A stretch of DNA of 64,000 bases, taken from positions 14,178,183 to 14,242,182 of the forward strand of contig NC_034438.1 of the NCBI RefSeq assembly GCF_002078875.1, given 5' to 3'. Under the pieces are notes generated by a model that ran no database searches, was not told the DNA's origin, and worked only from the letters and a program-made list of their open reading frames with translations. Below, piece by piece: positions 13,984-26,489 of this stretch; position 1 is the stretch's first letter; each line of letters starts with the position of its first letter. The position numbers were made by a program, and so were the translations under genes. This stretch comes from Numida meleagris (taxonomy: Eukaryota; Chordata; Aves; Galliformes; Numididae).

Positions 13984-14512
13984 TGTCATGGTTTTGTGAT
14001 TTTCGGTTATTGGTATTCCACATCATAACATCATGTAGTGAATGTACCTGGTTCTCAGAAGAGAAGGACTACTACATTCCCCACAGCACTTTTCTCCTCT
14101 GTTACCATTTTCCAGCTGGAGGGAAAAGATAAAACTCACAGTATAAAAACTTGCAGATCACGAGACCTCATCCCTTTTTCCGCCCGTCTCTCATCTTGGC
14201 AGCACCTTGCTCTCCAGCTGTCTTATCGTCGGTAGTAGAGTAAGGCCTACCTTGATTTTGGGACATTCTCTCTCTCTGTATTGGATTTATCAGCTTAAAT
14301 TGTAATTATATTGTATTATAGTGTGTTGTTTTGCATTTCGATATCTTATTTAGTAAATTAGTTTGTTTCTCCTCAGATTGTTGCCGCTGTTCTTTGTTCT
14401 CAGGACCATCTCCTTACCCTTTTTCCCTTTTCCCTTTTCCTGGGGCGTGGACCTGTGGATCCCCCCTCCCCTTTGTCACGGAACCGGGCCGAACGCCCGT
14501 AAACCATTGACA
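13984..14512 (+). mobile_element. Solo LTR of an endogenous retrovirus, with target-site duplication
   Basis: A 529-bp element begins TGTCATGG and ends CCATTGACA, which are inverted ends of LTR type (TG...CA). It is flanked on both sides by the same 5-bp sequence GTGGG (13979-13983 and 14513-14517), the mark of an integrase-mediated insertion. A TATAAAA box lies at 14142-14148. The GC-rich 3' part (from about 14437) differs in composition from its AT-rich surroundings. There are no gag, pol or env sequences next to it, so the provirus was reduced to one LTR by recombination. A 5-bp duplication fits avian ERVL- or ERV1-type elements, but I cannot assign the class firmly. The plus orientation is inferred from the TATA box. 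Confidence 0.85.
14142..14148 (+). promoter_or_regulatory. Putative LTR TATA box
   Basis: TATAAAA about 160 bp into the solo LTR, in the place expected for a U3 core promoter. Activity is not shown by the sequence. Confidence 0.4.
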
Positions 14513-14517
14513 GTGGG

Positions 14518-16910
14518 ATTCCTGATGGCCAGCTTGCAAGTCTGACTCTAGGAAGAAGTGTCCCTGATTCCACTGCTCTCCTGGCCATACATATGTAACC
14601 TTTGCTGCAAGAGTAGGGTTCACAGGGTAGATCCAGACCCTTACAGATAGCACTGGTGTTTGGCTAAGTGCGTCATACTTAAAATACCATTCACTTTGGG
14701 CCTACTTTTAGTTTTTAAACCCAGTCATGGAGGAAAAGAGCTGCACTAGTCACTCTTGTAATAATCTGAGGGATTGCTACTGTAGAGCTATGGACCAAAT
14801 TTTTTCAGATGGAGAAGAAGGAAGCAAGCAGAAACTTGTATCCATTTCAAAGATGAAGATGTTTTCAGGGACAGAAAATGTACTAGGTTTTGCCCCTCAG
14901 TTCCAGACCATTCTTTATATTTAGAGTAACTTGATGTAAGCATAAGTAGCAGCTATTAATTGGTCCAAGTAGGGCATATCTTTATATGGAAGATGACAGA
15001 ACGAAATTCAAAATTCTTCCCAATATCCAGATCCCTTCTTCCAAGCACAGTGGTGCTCAGAGTAAGCAACTGTAATGCCTGCCTGTTTTTAATGAGCAAT
15101 GTTGATTGAACAATATTCTTTTTCACTTCTGACATCTGGCTTTTTGTTTTCAAAGTCTAATGAAAGATTATTTGCATTTTGATAAAAAATTAGCAGAAAA
15201 TAATTGGTCTCAAACAAAATTTTTGCATGGCATACAGTGATAATTTTTGTGTGTGTGTGTTCTCTGTTGAGTTAAACATAAGCACCCAAGTCTACAGCTC
15301 TATTGACAAAGTAAGCTCTGTTAGATTTTTTCAAGTTGAATTGTCAGTAGGAGTTCATAATTTATTTATGGAATGAAAAGAAACAATTTTCAAGGTAAGG
15401 CAGAATTAACATGGATGTTATATAAGACTAAGAAATGGCATTTCTTACCAATGAAATGGGCTGTGTAGCCACTTGTTTGAAACAACACTGGTGTCAGAAT
15501 ACAGAAAGCTTGAAATGCAAAGCAAAGTTATTCTATTAAAAAGTTACTGGAAGAACTTTGCAAAGTGAGTTAGTAGAATTTGACTGGCAAGTAGGACTAG
15601 TAGGTACAAGGAAAATATTGCAAAAATGGAGGAGAAATACATGTATAATGTAGAGCGCAAGTTGTGCTTTTATGACAAATTTATGAGAAAATAATTTCAA
15701 ATGCTTTACAGTACCTGTGAGGAATGATGTAACTGGGTTTCCAAAAATGTCTTTCTTTTTTTTTTTTTGTTCTGGCTATGTACAGCTGTTTGCTCTTGTG
15801 TTATTGCATTTCATCTTGAATTTTTTTTTTCTTTAATGAGATTGATGTGGAATTATTGCTGGAGTTTCGATTCCTGTGATTTGTGTTTTCTTATTAAAAA
15901 ATGAGAACAACCAGGGCATGCTCATGAGCTGTACAGGGTGCAATTCACAGATGTGCTTCATCCTGATCACTCCTTTCTGAAGCAGGCAAGGAAAAACTTT
16001 AAGACCTTTCTTGTGCTGACCTCAATAACTATGGCAGGTGTTCCTGATTTTTTTTTAAATTATATAATAATAGGGGTAATCATCAGAAAACGGATTGTTA
16101 CTGGAGGCATACTAACTAGCTATTTCTAGACGTGTAAAATGTGATACCTAGGATGTGTAGGTTTGCTTTAGATTATTATAGATGATGTTGGCTGTTTGCT
16201 AGACACTCTGGCTTGGCGAGTGTTAGAATAAAGTAAACAAGTTACACGTGTTACATGTTAGAGTAACCTAACTAAAGTAAACACTTGCCTATATGAGGTT
16301 TATATGGAAACCCAGCCAATTTAGATTGACTCTTACTTTCTGGATCTCAAAAAACAAACCAGTTAGTGAAACTCTCAAAGCAGTAGTTGGACTTACTATA
16401 CAGGACTCTGTAGAAAATAAGTGTGGGAGACTGGGAGAGGAGAATCTCCATTTATATGAGTTGTGGCTCTTGACGGGAATTGTTTGACTCTGGGTTAATA
16501 TTTGTCTGGAGTGCCTGGGTGTTTCCAATTCAGTCCTCTGCACCATTCTTCAGCAAAATAGGGACATATGGTCTCAGTGAAACCAGTTGCAGCTGACTGA
16601 AAAACAAATTAAATGTTGTTTGATGGATACCTGAATGCATATATGGAGTGGGCAAGGACTGGCTTTGCAAATACAGTGAAATAGACACAGGTGCAAGTGA
16701 ACATTCATTGATAAAAGAGGAAAATGTCATTCCAGAAAGTTTTTAAATGCATGAAGAGTGAGGGTGCTTTTATTTCATGCTACCTTCTATTGTGAGGGAG
16801 AGGGCATGTTTTCTGAAAGACACATAAATTGGTAATAGCTTATCTTGAATAGTAAGGAAGATAAGTAGTTTAGAAAATGTGAGCTCCAGAGCAATTATGA
16901 AAGAATGTAG
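14518..16910. other. Intergenic, no gene seen
   Basis: AT-rich unique sequence. A short GT run lies near 15250-15261 and T-runs near 15756-15768 and 15820-15830. An 8-bp palindrome ACACGTGT (containing a CACGTG E-box) occurs near 16244. No domain-bearing frame. Confidence 0.55.
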
Positions 16911-17230
16911 TTTGTTTAGTCTGGAAAAGGCAAGAATGGAGAAGGGATATGATAAGAGGTTTCAGATGCATAGAAGGTTATTACAGAGAAGATGATGATC
17001 AATACTTTTCATCCTTGCATAAGACAGAAAGCAAACAAAGACGAATTTGTAGCAAGGACAATTCTTATTCATTTTTAGAAAAGCCTTTTACATCAAAAGG
17101 ACAGTCCAACACTCATGCAGACTGAGGAAGAAACAGAATTTCCATAAACAGATATGTTGAAATTGTTCAATAAACTTCCATCAGGGAAAGTCTAGGTAAT
17201 GGATTTTAACTTAGCCAAAAGGCTGGAAAA
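16911..17230 (+). mobile_element. Ancient CR1-family LINE 3' region
   Basis: A highly diverged plus-strand copy. It begins with the GTTTAGTCTGGAAAAGGCAAG block and a GGGATATGATAAGAGGTTT block, continues to AATAAACTTCCATCAGGGAAA, and finishes with TTTTAACTTAGCCAAAAGGC. This order matches older, reptile-like CR1 lineages rather than the young avian subfamilies elsewhere in this window. It is too decayed to read as protein. Confidence 0.65.
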
Positions 17231-18864
17231 CAAAAATTTGTGGTCAATTCTACATCACTAGTTTGCTGATAAAAACAATAAGTGATGGGCAAATATGAAA
17301 TTAATGTAATTTTTCAGAGAGATTTAGAAATTCAGTGCTTTGTTGCTTTATCTGGATAAGCTACCAAATTTTGTATGCAACTCGTTATTAATGATTCATA
17401 AACAACAAAAACAGCATGGATTTTCTTATTTATGTTCCTACAGCAAGCTATTGTCCTAATGATTAGCTGCATGATTATTAGCCTATTTGCAGATTCCGCG
17501 GAAAGAAGATGTGAATTTGTGCTAAGCAAATTAGGCATAACGATGGTAAGTTTGTTTTTCCTTCTTTTGGATCCTTTGGGAGCTACACAGACTACATTCA
17601 AAATTATTAAATTAAATTGGATTCCCTGTTTGTAGCAAATAAAATTGTAATTATCATCAGAAAGGCCTGTAGGATATTTTCAGGTTGTACAACCAGTCAG
17701 CCTTATATAATTTCTGCTACAGAACTGCAGGATGAAAACATAGTATTAGCTAGTTGGATATTTAGACTTTACAAAGTAAATTAGATTTTCTTTAGTAAGA
17801 TAACACAGTTGATAGATAAAAGTAACCATATATATATATACACTACATTTTATAAACATTCAATTTAGCATCATACTGTATTTCATTTACAAAAACCAAC
17901 ACTTGGAACTGTCAGTAAAACATCCATAAAATGAGATACCAATTAACAGAATGTAGCATTCAAAGGAAAACAATTGAACAAGAGCTTTAGATAGGAGTTT
18001 CAGGAATATGCATATTCAGCCTGATGCAAATCAAGGTTTTAATCAGTGACCTGGAAATCAGCATACACCTCCAGATGAATTATATTCATAAAAAGGCATG
18101 CTGTTACTAAAGACAGACTCCTCTCATCCTCAAACTTAAATAAAGTTAGGGTTAAAATAAAGTTTTAGAAGGTGTTAAAAATATCGTTTTCTTTTGCTTG
18201 TGCAAAATTAGGATACTGTAGGTACTGTAGATGCTGCCATGCAAAATAGAGCCTTAAACATTATCAAAGGAGGAATAATATGCCTTAAGCTGAGCAACCA
18301 AAACTGTTCTGTTTGATTAGTTATTTGGAAACACGGAGAGCACCTTCGTTCTGGTTCTTCACAGAGAACAAGATGCTGGCTAACACTATGGTGAAAAAAG
18401 GTATCGCTGAACCTAACATTAGCAGTGAAGACAAATTTTAAATAAAATACATAAATGGGACTAAACTGGACTCACTCTCTTAGGTTTTCATGTCAAGACA
18501 ACATCACTTTCAAGAAGATATGCTTTATTGAAACACAGTTTAGGCTGTAGTCAGAACGTCACTGAGCCAAACATAGCTATGGCTAAGAAATTTGTGAAGG
18601 TGAACTGATATTCCCTGCTATTTGTAAGCATTTTGGATACATGAGAGAAAGATGAACAAGATAATCGTCTTGTTTGCAAGAGCAATTAATGAAAAGTCGT
18701 ACTTTTGTATATGTATATAAAACTGAAAAATAATTACACATGATCAGAGTCACAGCAGTCATGAGACTGGAAGCCACGGCTCATTAAACAGTGCCAAGTC
18801 TTTGCAGTCAACTTTTAAATCATTTTTTACTGTCAGAGTTATCTTGCTAACTGCAGGCAGTATG
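17231..18864. other. Intergenic, no gene seen
   Basis: Unique AT-rich sequence with a short TA run near 17829-17840. Frames of about 60-90 codons on both strands near 17332-17635 overlap each other and have no recognised domain. Confidence 0.55.
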
Positions 18865-19452
18865 GAATCATAGAATCATAGAATTAGAAAGGTTGGAAAA
18901 GACCTGCAAGATCATCCAGTCCAACCATCCACCTACCACCAATAACCCCACTGAACCATGTCTCCCAACACAACATCTAAACGTTTCTTGAACACCTCCA
19001 GGGACGGTGACTCCACCACCTCCCTGGGCAGCTCATTCCAGCACCTTACCACTATTTCAGAAAAGTAGAATTTCCTAATGTCCAGCCTGAATCTTCCCTG
19101 GCGCAACTTGAGGCCATTCCCCCTCGTCCTGTCACTAGTTACAAGAGAGAAGAGGCCAACCCCCAGCTCACTACAACCTCCCTTCAGGTAGTTATAGAGA
19201 GCGATGAGGTCTCCCCTGAGCCTCCTCTTCTCCAGACTGAACAATCCCAGCTCCCTCAGCTGCTCCTCATAAGGCCTGTGCTCCAGACCCCTCACCAGCT
19301 TTGTTGCCCTCCTCTGAACACACTCCATGGCCTCAATATCTTTCTTGCAGTGACGGGCCAGAAAGTGAACAAAGTACTCGAGGTGCGGCCTCACCAGTGC
19401 TGAGTACAGAGGGACAATTACTTCCCTACTCCTACTGGCAACACTATTTCTG
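18865..19452 (-). mobile_element. CR1 LINE, 5'-truncated, with readable C-terminal ORF2 end
   Basis: The minus-strand element has its 3' tail at 18865 (ATAGAATCATAGAATTAG, the reverse of the CR1 octamer repeat). The minus strand at 18933-19469 reads uninterrupted for 178 codons. It contains [18 protein letters not shown] and then [31 protein letters not shown] and [15 protein letters not shown], the conserved CR1 ORF2 C-terminus. The open frame in a 5'-truncated copy suggests a fairly recent insertion. It has no start or catalytic domain, so it cannot make a functional enzyme. Confidence 0.93.
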
Positions 19453-21207
19453 TATGTTGAAACATGCACTAGTTCTGCATATTTCTGTATGTTGAAGTAC
19501 TGGTAACTGCACCACCAAAGGTCTGCCAGACCACTGTGCAGCCTGCTTCCTACATTCCTGCTTTTTTTTTTTTTTTTTTTTCCCCCCCACTTCTCTGTGT
19601 CATGAATTCATTACTTTTTTTCTGATCTTCCCTATCCTCTTGCATTTATTGGTCTTCATAGGAAGCAGTTTTTAGTGCAGAGTGGAGCCCTCACCTGGGC
19701 ATGCCACATAAACCACTAACTACATCAGCTCTATTTGCATTTTCCATTGTATAAATTACTTCCATTCTTGTTCTACACTGTCATTCTTCCTAAGAGTGTA
19801 CTGACAGGTTAGCTGAGAACAGCTGCCAAAGTGAAAAGCTTCTTCCCTAATGGACTTTCAAAGTGTTGTTCTAAGATAGAGATCTAGTTTACCATGCAAG
19901 TTAAACTGTCTCAGTATTCACTGCAGAAGGACCTGGATTGGCACGGGCTCCATGTCTCATGCCTGAAGTGGCACAGACTGCTGCACAGTGCCACAGTCAG
20001 TGTTGTGGCTCCATACAGTACTGGCTACGCGCATCTGCAGGGAAGAACAGAGTGAGCGTGTATCTTGTTCTGTTCTACCTAGGTGGCAAGAAATCTGTTG
20101 TGGATTTCATGCTCAATAAAAAAAAAAAAAAAAAAAGACAGGAAAAGCCACAAGATTTCTATGTATTGCAATAGTACTCTGTTTAATTGGGGCTGTCCTT
20201 GTTACATGTTGCTGTTTTAAATGTGATTTGGCTCAAGTTAAGAAAATTCTCCTTATTTACATAAAACACAATAAAGTTACCAGTAAAATATTTACAACAT
20301 AGACCATCTGGGAGGGACTGAAACAAACAAAAATCCTATTTAATTTAATAATTAGAACCAAATAACAACTTACTTCTAGGACTGAGTTTGAAGAAAACTT
20401 GAACTTCTCCCTCAGGCTCAGGCATTGCCCAAAATTTAAACTGAACCTTTTCTGTGAGGTTCTGCAATGTTAATTTAGCTCATTCTTCCCAATATTCCTT
20501 ATTTCCATTTCTGTCCTGTCTGGTCTAGCCTCATTAGTATCCTATTGTTGCTGTTCTGCTACGATGACTGTACTTGCCCAGCAGTTTATTGCAGTGATCC
20601 CTGAGCATGAAACCCCAGTTATACCACTTTGCTGGATTTAGGGCATATATTCTCAGTAAAGATTAAGACTGCAGTTGTACTGCGCAATACTGATATGATC
20701 CATTTTACTCTCCTGTAATGTCATAGCAGTGATCTAGCTATTTGCTTAAGGAAGTGACTAGAAGTAAAACTTGTTCAATAAAATATCCATGTGTGGCTAT
20801 CTACTCACGCTCCCCTTCCTGCACCTCTCATTTGACACAGTTAACTGTTAACACTTGTGGACAACACTGACATTTATGTTGGTCATTACAGTGTTATTGA
20901 AAAGGTTCAGGTTATACTTCTCTGAAATACATAGCATTTTGTTCTAAAGCACAACTATATTTGTATGAATACTATGTTTTTCTCAGTAACTTTCTTTTGG
21001 AAGGTAAAATAAAGAAGTCCTGTTTAGATGTGTTATTTCAAACACTTAAATGTCAATTTAGTACTTTCTGATCATATTATGTGGGAAAGGTGTTTTATTC
21101 TGAGAAGACCATCATAATCACATACTTTAATATTATATTCCATTGCTGTTTGGCTCAGACGTCAGCTGTGCTGAGTCCCATTATTGTAGAATCAAAGAAA
21201 CTCAATG
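19453..21207. other. Intergenic, no gene seen; homopolymer tracts
   Basis: Contains a T20C7 tract at 19562-19588 and a 19-A run at 20118-20136 formed directly on an AATAAA hexamer (20115-20120). A TTTCTGTATGTTGAA 15-mer occurs twice, at about 19446 and 19479. No gene recognised. Confidence 0.55.
20115..20136 (+). other. AATAAA fused to a 19-A run: possible retroposed 3' end
   Basis: The hexamer at 20115-20120 opens directly into an A-run ending at 20136. Sequence before it (about 19930-20110) is richer in GC than its flanks, and a plus-strand frame of 78 codons covers it. This could be the tail of a processed pseudogene or other retroposon; no matching target duplication was found, so the call is weak. 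Confidence 0.25.
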
Positions 21208-21556
21208 TAGAATCATAGAAACATAGAATATTTGGGTTGGCAGGAACCTAAATAGAACATCAAATTCCAAGCCTCCTGTTGTGGACAGGATCAGCTTCTA
21301 CCAGATCAGGTTGCACAAAGCAGCATCCAACCTGGCACTGAATGCCTTCAGGGATGGGGCATCCACAGTTCCTCTGGGCAGCTTGTGTCAGTGCCTCACC
21401 ACCCTCTTTGCAAGGAATTTCTTTCTAATGTTTAATCTGAATTTCTCCTCTTTTAGTTTAACACCTTGTTCAATCTCCCTGATAAAGAGTCCCTCTCCAC
21501 GTTTCTTCTGGGTCCTCTTAGGTGCTGGAAAGTCTGTTGTAAGGCTGCTTTTGACT
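21208..21556 (-). mobile_element. CR1 LINE 3' end
   Basis: Minus-strand CR1 with its tail at 21208 (TAGAATCATAGAAACATAG). Then come the reverse complements of the usual blocks: AATGCCTTCAGGGATGGGGC, CAGTGCCTCACCACCCTCTT and GGAATTTCTTTCTAATGTTT. Truncated near 21556. Confidence 0.88.
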
Positions 21557-23479
21557 ATTGAATATATCACTACTGGCATCATTCTACTGTCTCAGCATTT
21601 GGCATCATTTCATTCCCTTTCTCTGACCACTTGTAGAGAAGAGAGCTCCATGAAGGCTTTCCCTGATATGCTTAATATGACTTACTAGTATCATGATACT
21701 AGCTGTGATGTTGGCATCAGCACTCAGTATGTCTGTGTTTTGTTTTATCTGTTTTGTTTCTCATGCTTCTTCCATTGAACAGAGGGAAAAAAATCTTCCA
21801 CATGAGTACCTGCATAGTTTTCTGTTTATTTTCTTGTAAATTTCTCCTTTAAGCCCGTTTCTGCAATAAGGATCACAAGTAAAGACACTTCCTCTGTAAT
21901 ACGGATTAGAGGTATACATAATGATGCTTTCATGATAACACTCTCATCTATTTATTGTTCTCTGTCATATTCCACCACATCAGATGAGAGTTGTCACCAA
22001 TAGTGGACAGGAAAATGTCTCCTCACTTATCTTTTCTCATTTAATACATAGACAACAGAGTTCTGATAACAGCAGTAGCTGTAGCTAGAGTTTTCTTGTG
22101 ACTGGTAGATAGCTACCAAAGACACAGAAAAATAGTAACACCTGCTTTAATAACTTTGAGATACAAGACATCATACAGATTTAAAAGAGCTGTGAATATT
22201 AGCTAGAAAGGCTGGTTGAGCTAACTCCCTACTGACGTTGTAGAGGGTAACAGCAGAGGATAACATCAACACTCTTTTAAGGGGAAAAACAGAGAATAAC
22301 ATGGTGAGTTTGGAAGGAAATCGTCAGTGGTAAAAGTCTGTGTGCACATGCGTGGTATTTATGACTGTGGGGTAAAAATGTTTTTATATCTTATACACAT
22401 TAGCATAACATTAATCTAAGAAAATGGAGTTTGGGTTGTGTAGCATGCTGTATTTTATGATACACCCATGCCTTGCTGGAGCTACAGTTAGCTTGAAGAC
22501 TAATTCTACCATTTTCTCCCTGTATTTTAATTATTCTGAACCTTTGAAAAACTTCCAGAGATTAAGTAGTAACAAAATGGTTATGAAAACTGTGTATTTC
22601 CCTCTTCCCTAGAACCACCATTCTTTTTAGGGTTTATATAAAATGATGACAAAGAATATAAGGAGAAGAAACCATGACGGGCTGAGCTTTCCCCGCTATA
22701 AATAGACAGTTACGTATAGTGTAGGGTCAGTTGATCATTTAATCAGCTACCACACTTTCTTTAAAATGAGCATAAGAAAATATACATGAAATGAATACCA
22801 TTACTAATTAAACTGTCAACTGAACAAAGATTTGCATTAAATAGAAGAAGCTTAATTACTGGTTAATTTATATTACTGTTACTGATAGCTGAAATATGTA
22901 AATGTTCTTGGGCAGTATCCACTAGTGAACAGATATTAGGACAGAGCACATTTTGAGAAGGAGTGGGGTAATGAAGAGATTTATTCACTGTGGCATTATT
23001 CTTTTAAGGACCACGGAAAGATACAACAATCATCTGTAAAAATTATGTGGTGTTTTTTGTGCATTTTAACAAATGTCAAAAGGATATGGATGTCAACCTT
23101 TGCATGTTGTAACTTCCCATGTCAGTCGTGTTTCCTGCAATCAGTGTGTGACTGAGGCTTGAGTCAGACCCAGACAGCATCTCTCTGTAATATCACCTTG
23201 CTATCATTTCCTGGGCAAGTCTGTGCTGAAAAACTTTCTCTTGGACTGCTTTTAGTTACTCTGATTTCTTTCATTTGAAAGATTTTTGCTATTTATGTTT
23301 CCTTTCTGTTCAAACACATTTCTGGAAAGTAATTACGTGGGAGGGGCTGGGTGGCTCTGGGGACTTTTAATAGGAACTCTTCACATTCGTCACTGGTTTA
23401 AGCTTGAGCCTGTTGGTACTGAATGTAGACTTAAGCTGCATCTGACTGTTTAGTGTTTTATATAGATTTAGCCATGGAT
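21557..23479. other. Intergenic, no gene seen
   Basis: Unique AT-rich DNA. No transposable element, RNA gene or coding domain recognised. Confidence 0.55.
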
Positions 23480-23800
23480 TTCATAGAACTGGGGAAATAC
23501 TGCTGTAAGGAATCTTGGAATAGAGACAGTCCATCCTCCTCCCTATGGTAGAATCAACAACCTAAGCCATTCCTGATGACTGTTACATGCTTAACATTCT
23601 GAAAGGAAGTTGTAAAAACTTCCAAATCAATTTTCTTCAGCGCCATTAGTGTTAGGAAGTTTTTTTTTGCAAATATTTAAACTTTAATTTCTCTTGCTTC
23701 CGTTCATTCATTTTGTTCGTAACCACTCTCTGTGAAAGCAGGGAGTCTTTCCTATTTGCAAAATCATCTTGTATCCATAGATATTGTAGAGTAGTTACTG
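23480..23800 (-). mobile_element. Ancient CR1-family LINE 3' region (probable)
   Basis: The plus strand shows the reverse-complement order of an old CR1 end: a CAGTCCATCCTCCTCCC block, then GTAAAAACTTCCAAATC, then GCCATTAGTGTTAGGAAGTT, followed by a stretch equivalent to the aligned 'aatttctcttgctt' region. Strongly diverged, so boundaries are approximate. Confidence 0.55.
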
Positions 23801-24109
23801 TGGCATCTATCAAGCACTGAGCATTCCACAAAATAAGAGAGTAACACAATTGGACTGGTATCAAAATCAGCACTACAGGTTTTAAACAGTCTCTACATAC
23901 TTGTTCTGGAAAGTGAACAGCTTCCTCAGTAATGGGATTCTACCTCAAAGTTGGATGATATCTATACTTACTAGGAAGTATGTCAATCTTGTCATATGAT
24001 TGTCATAAGCATTGTGGCTTTTGAGAAGAGCTCAGCCTCTAGGATTAGCAATCCAGGATTATTTTGTAGAATTTGTTACTGCATACCTCTTTCACAGCAG
24101 TTTAATTTA

Positions 24110-24662
24110 CAAGGGCTGTTCTGAAAGTAATACCTCCTGTTTTATGATATTGGCCAACAATATCAGAGGGGGATGTTGATGGTATGGCTGCAGAGGCTGC
24201 ATCTTGCCACCAGTATCCCATTATATTCAGTTATCATGCGACAGATGGTAGCAGAGAGGAAGTTTGACAGAATGGCATCTGACATGGAAGTGCATATGAA
24301 GTGAAAGCGTATCAATGAATTCCCTCATGCAGGAAAAATGGCACCCACTGACATCCATCAACACTTGCTGAACGTGTATGGAGACTAAATAGTGGATGTG
24401 AGCACAGTGAGGCAGTGGGTGGTGCATTTCAGGAGTAGTGACAACAACAGTGGGTCTCCTCCACTTGTGAGGATTTTTATGAGTGCAGCATGCAGGCTCT
24501 TGCTCAGTGCTGATGAAAATGCATAGCTAATGGTGGTTACTGTGTTGCAAAATAGTGTTTTGTAGCTGAGATTTTGCTCTATCAAATAGTGTTATCATGT
24601 TCTTTATCAGTTGTAGTTTCCATAGAAATAAATAGGAGGCATTACTTCTGAAGTGACCTACA
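24110..24662 (+). mobile_element. Mariner-type DNA transposon, internally deleted (copy 2)
   Basis: A 553-bp element alignable end to end with the copy at 4770-5317. The left terminus reads CAAGGGCTGTTCTGAAAGTA; the right terminus is its imperfect reverse complement ending GACCTACA. TA flanks both ends (24108-24109, 24663-24664). It keeps the same N-terminal transposase remnant (HLLNVYGD followed by a stop) and the same jump to the 3' noncoding part. It therefore lacks the catalytic domain at the same place as copy 1. Confidence 0.86.
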
Positions 24663-26489
24663 TATTATTCTGTGCAAAAATGTTTCACTATTTCTAGTGC
24701 GGTGCCATAGTATTTTGCTTTTCTTTAACACTGATATTACGTACAGAGTAGAAGCTGAGGATCTGGCTTTCTGGGATGTATACTATGTCTACATTTCACA
24801 GATGAATTATATACATACAGTTAGTATGAATGGTGCTGGCATGACTAGCTACTGAAGTACTGTATATGTGCTCATCTGCGTAAGAGCAGTGGCTATGCTG
24901 GCATTTTGGGAATCTGAAAGTTGGAATGGAATGGTTGTGATAGCAAATGAAGTGTAAGAACCATATTATGTTAGACTAAAAACTATCATCTAAAATATTC
25001 TGTCTCAAACAGTGAGAGTAAAAGTGTGATAAGAGGAATGAGCACAGAAACGGAGTAACTTTTTTTTGTATTTCCTTGGAGCACAATTCCGTATTCCAAC
25101 AATGAGAAACTCAAGGACTTCAGGACCCTTCTTTTACAAGATTGATGAGATCTCTATTCTATGAAATAAGTTCTAGTCAAAAACCAGAATAGATCATGCA
25201 TTTAGTACAGTTAAGAAGGCAGCGAGGACTGTAAATAATAATAATGATATCGTTTTTTCTTCTGTTCCCCTTTTTTTGAGTGAATCAAAATTTTGTTAGA
25301 AGTATTGCTTGGAAGATCCCAGAGTGTTGTCTAAAACATCTAGAAGGTACTTATTGACTTTTTGCAAGATTATACTATAAGTCCAGTTCCTGGACTGGTC
25401 TTTCTGTAATTAAGTCTAAATAAGTTAGGTTTTTTCAGGCTCTAAATGTATCTGAAACATATTGATATAGATACTAGAAGATCAAAACATTTTGATTGTC
25501 ATGAATGGATTGTTCCAGTACAGATTTGAACAAATGATAATTTTTATGTGTAGACTCCTGATAGCTGGGCATCAGGAAAAATATGCGTAAATGAATGAGA
25601 GAACATTTTGAGTTTGCTGTATTTATTCCCATTCAGACACACCACACTGAATAATGCAAGTTCCTGTATATTGTGCATTGAATGCAAATCTGTTTGTTCA
25701 GTTGATTATAACTAGACAAAACTGCAGATTCATTCTTCAAAAGAATGCATTATCTCAAGATATAGAGTTTATGTTTTGATGTAATCATAGACTCTGTCCA
25801 CTACACTATATTGTCAATCAGTGTCCTAAATATTTCATATTTCATACAGAAATATATACTAGGATATTTCCTATGCTTTTTTTTTTTTTCGGGTATTGTG
25901 ATGCCCTCTCATATTTGGACAACAAACTAATAGGACATGTATATCCATTTCTTCATCAGCATATCTATTTACTCAAGTGTATGGGTTGGTATTTTGCTTT
26001 ATAGTTGTCACTGTATGGAATTTCATTAAAAGTGCTGGTGGGGAATTTCAAGAGTCCAAATTCTCCTCATTTAATCTGCCATAACTTAAAGATCACTGTT
26101 CCCTAATCACTTACTTGAGGCTTAGTCATTGTTTATTTTGCTTTTCACAGTGGCATATTTTCTTTACATTGTTGGCTTGAGCAAAAGACACAGCATGTGT
26201 TTTTTCTAGGATTAGTAAGTGAAATGACATCAGCCAGATATGTGAGATTTGCTGTGCTTCATTGGAAAATGCCAGTACCAGATAATCCCAAAACATAGTC
26301 TGAGAAAGCTCACATGTATTTTAAAATGAGGTTCAAATATTTTGAGTGGGTAGGCATAACTGTAAATCTTAATCTGATAGGTACAAAACAAATAATTTTT
26401 TATATTCTATTTCTTGCTCATACTGTGATGGGAAAATAACTTTGCATGTGTTTTTCTGTTATTTGTGGTTACACTGAAATGGTTTCAGT
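24663..26489. other. Intergenic, no gene seen
   Basis: Unique AT-rich sequence with a T-run near 25879-25890. No gene or element recognised. Confidence 0.55.

Larger units (their letters stand above)
13979..14517. repeat. 5-bp target-site duplications (GTGGG) flanking the solo LTR
   Basis: GTGGG occurs directly before the TG of the LTR start and directly after the CA of its end; both copies are intact. Confidence 0.85.
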
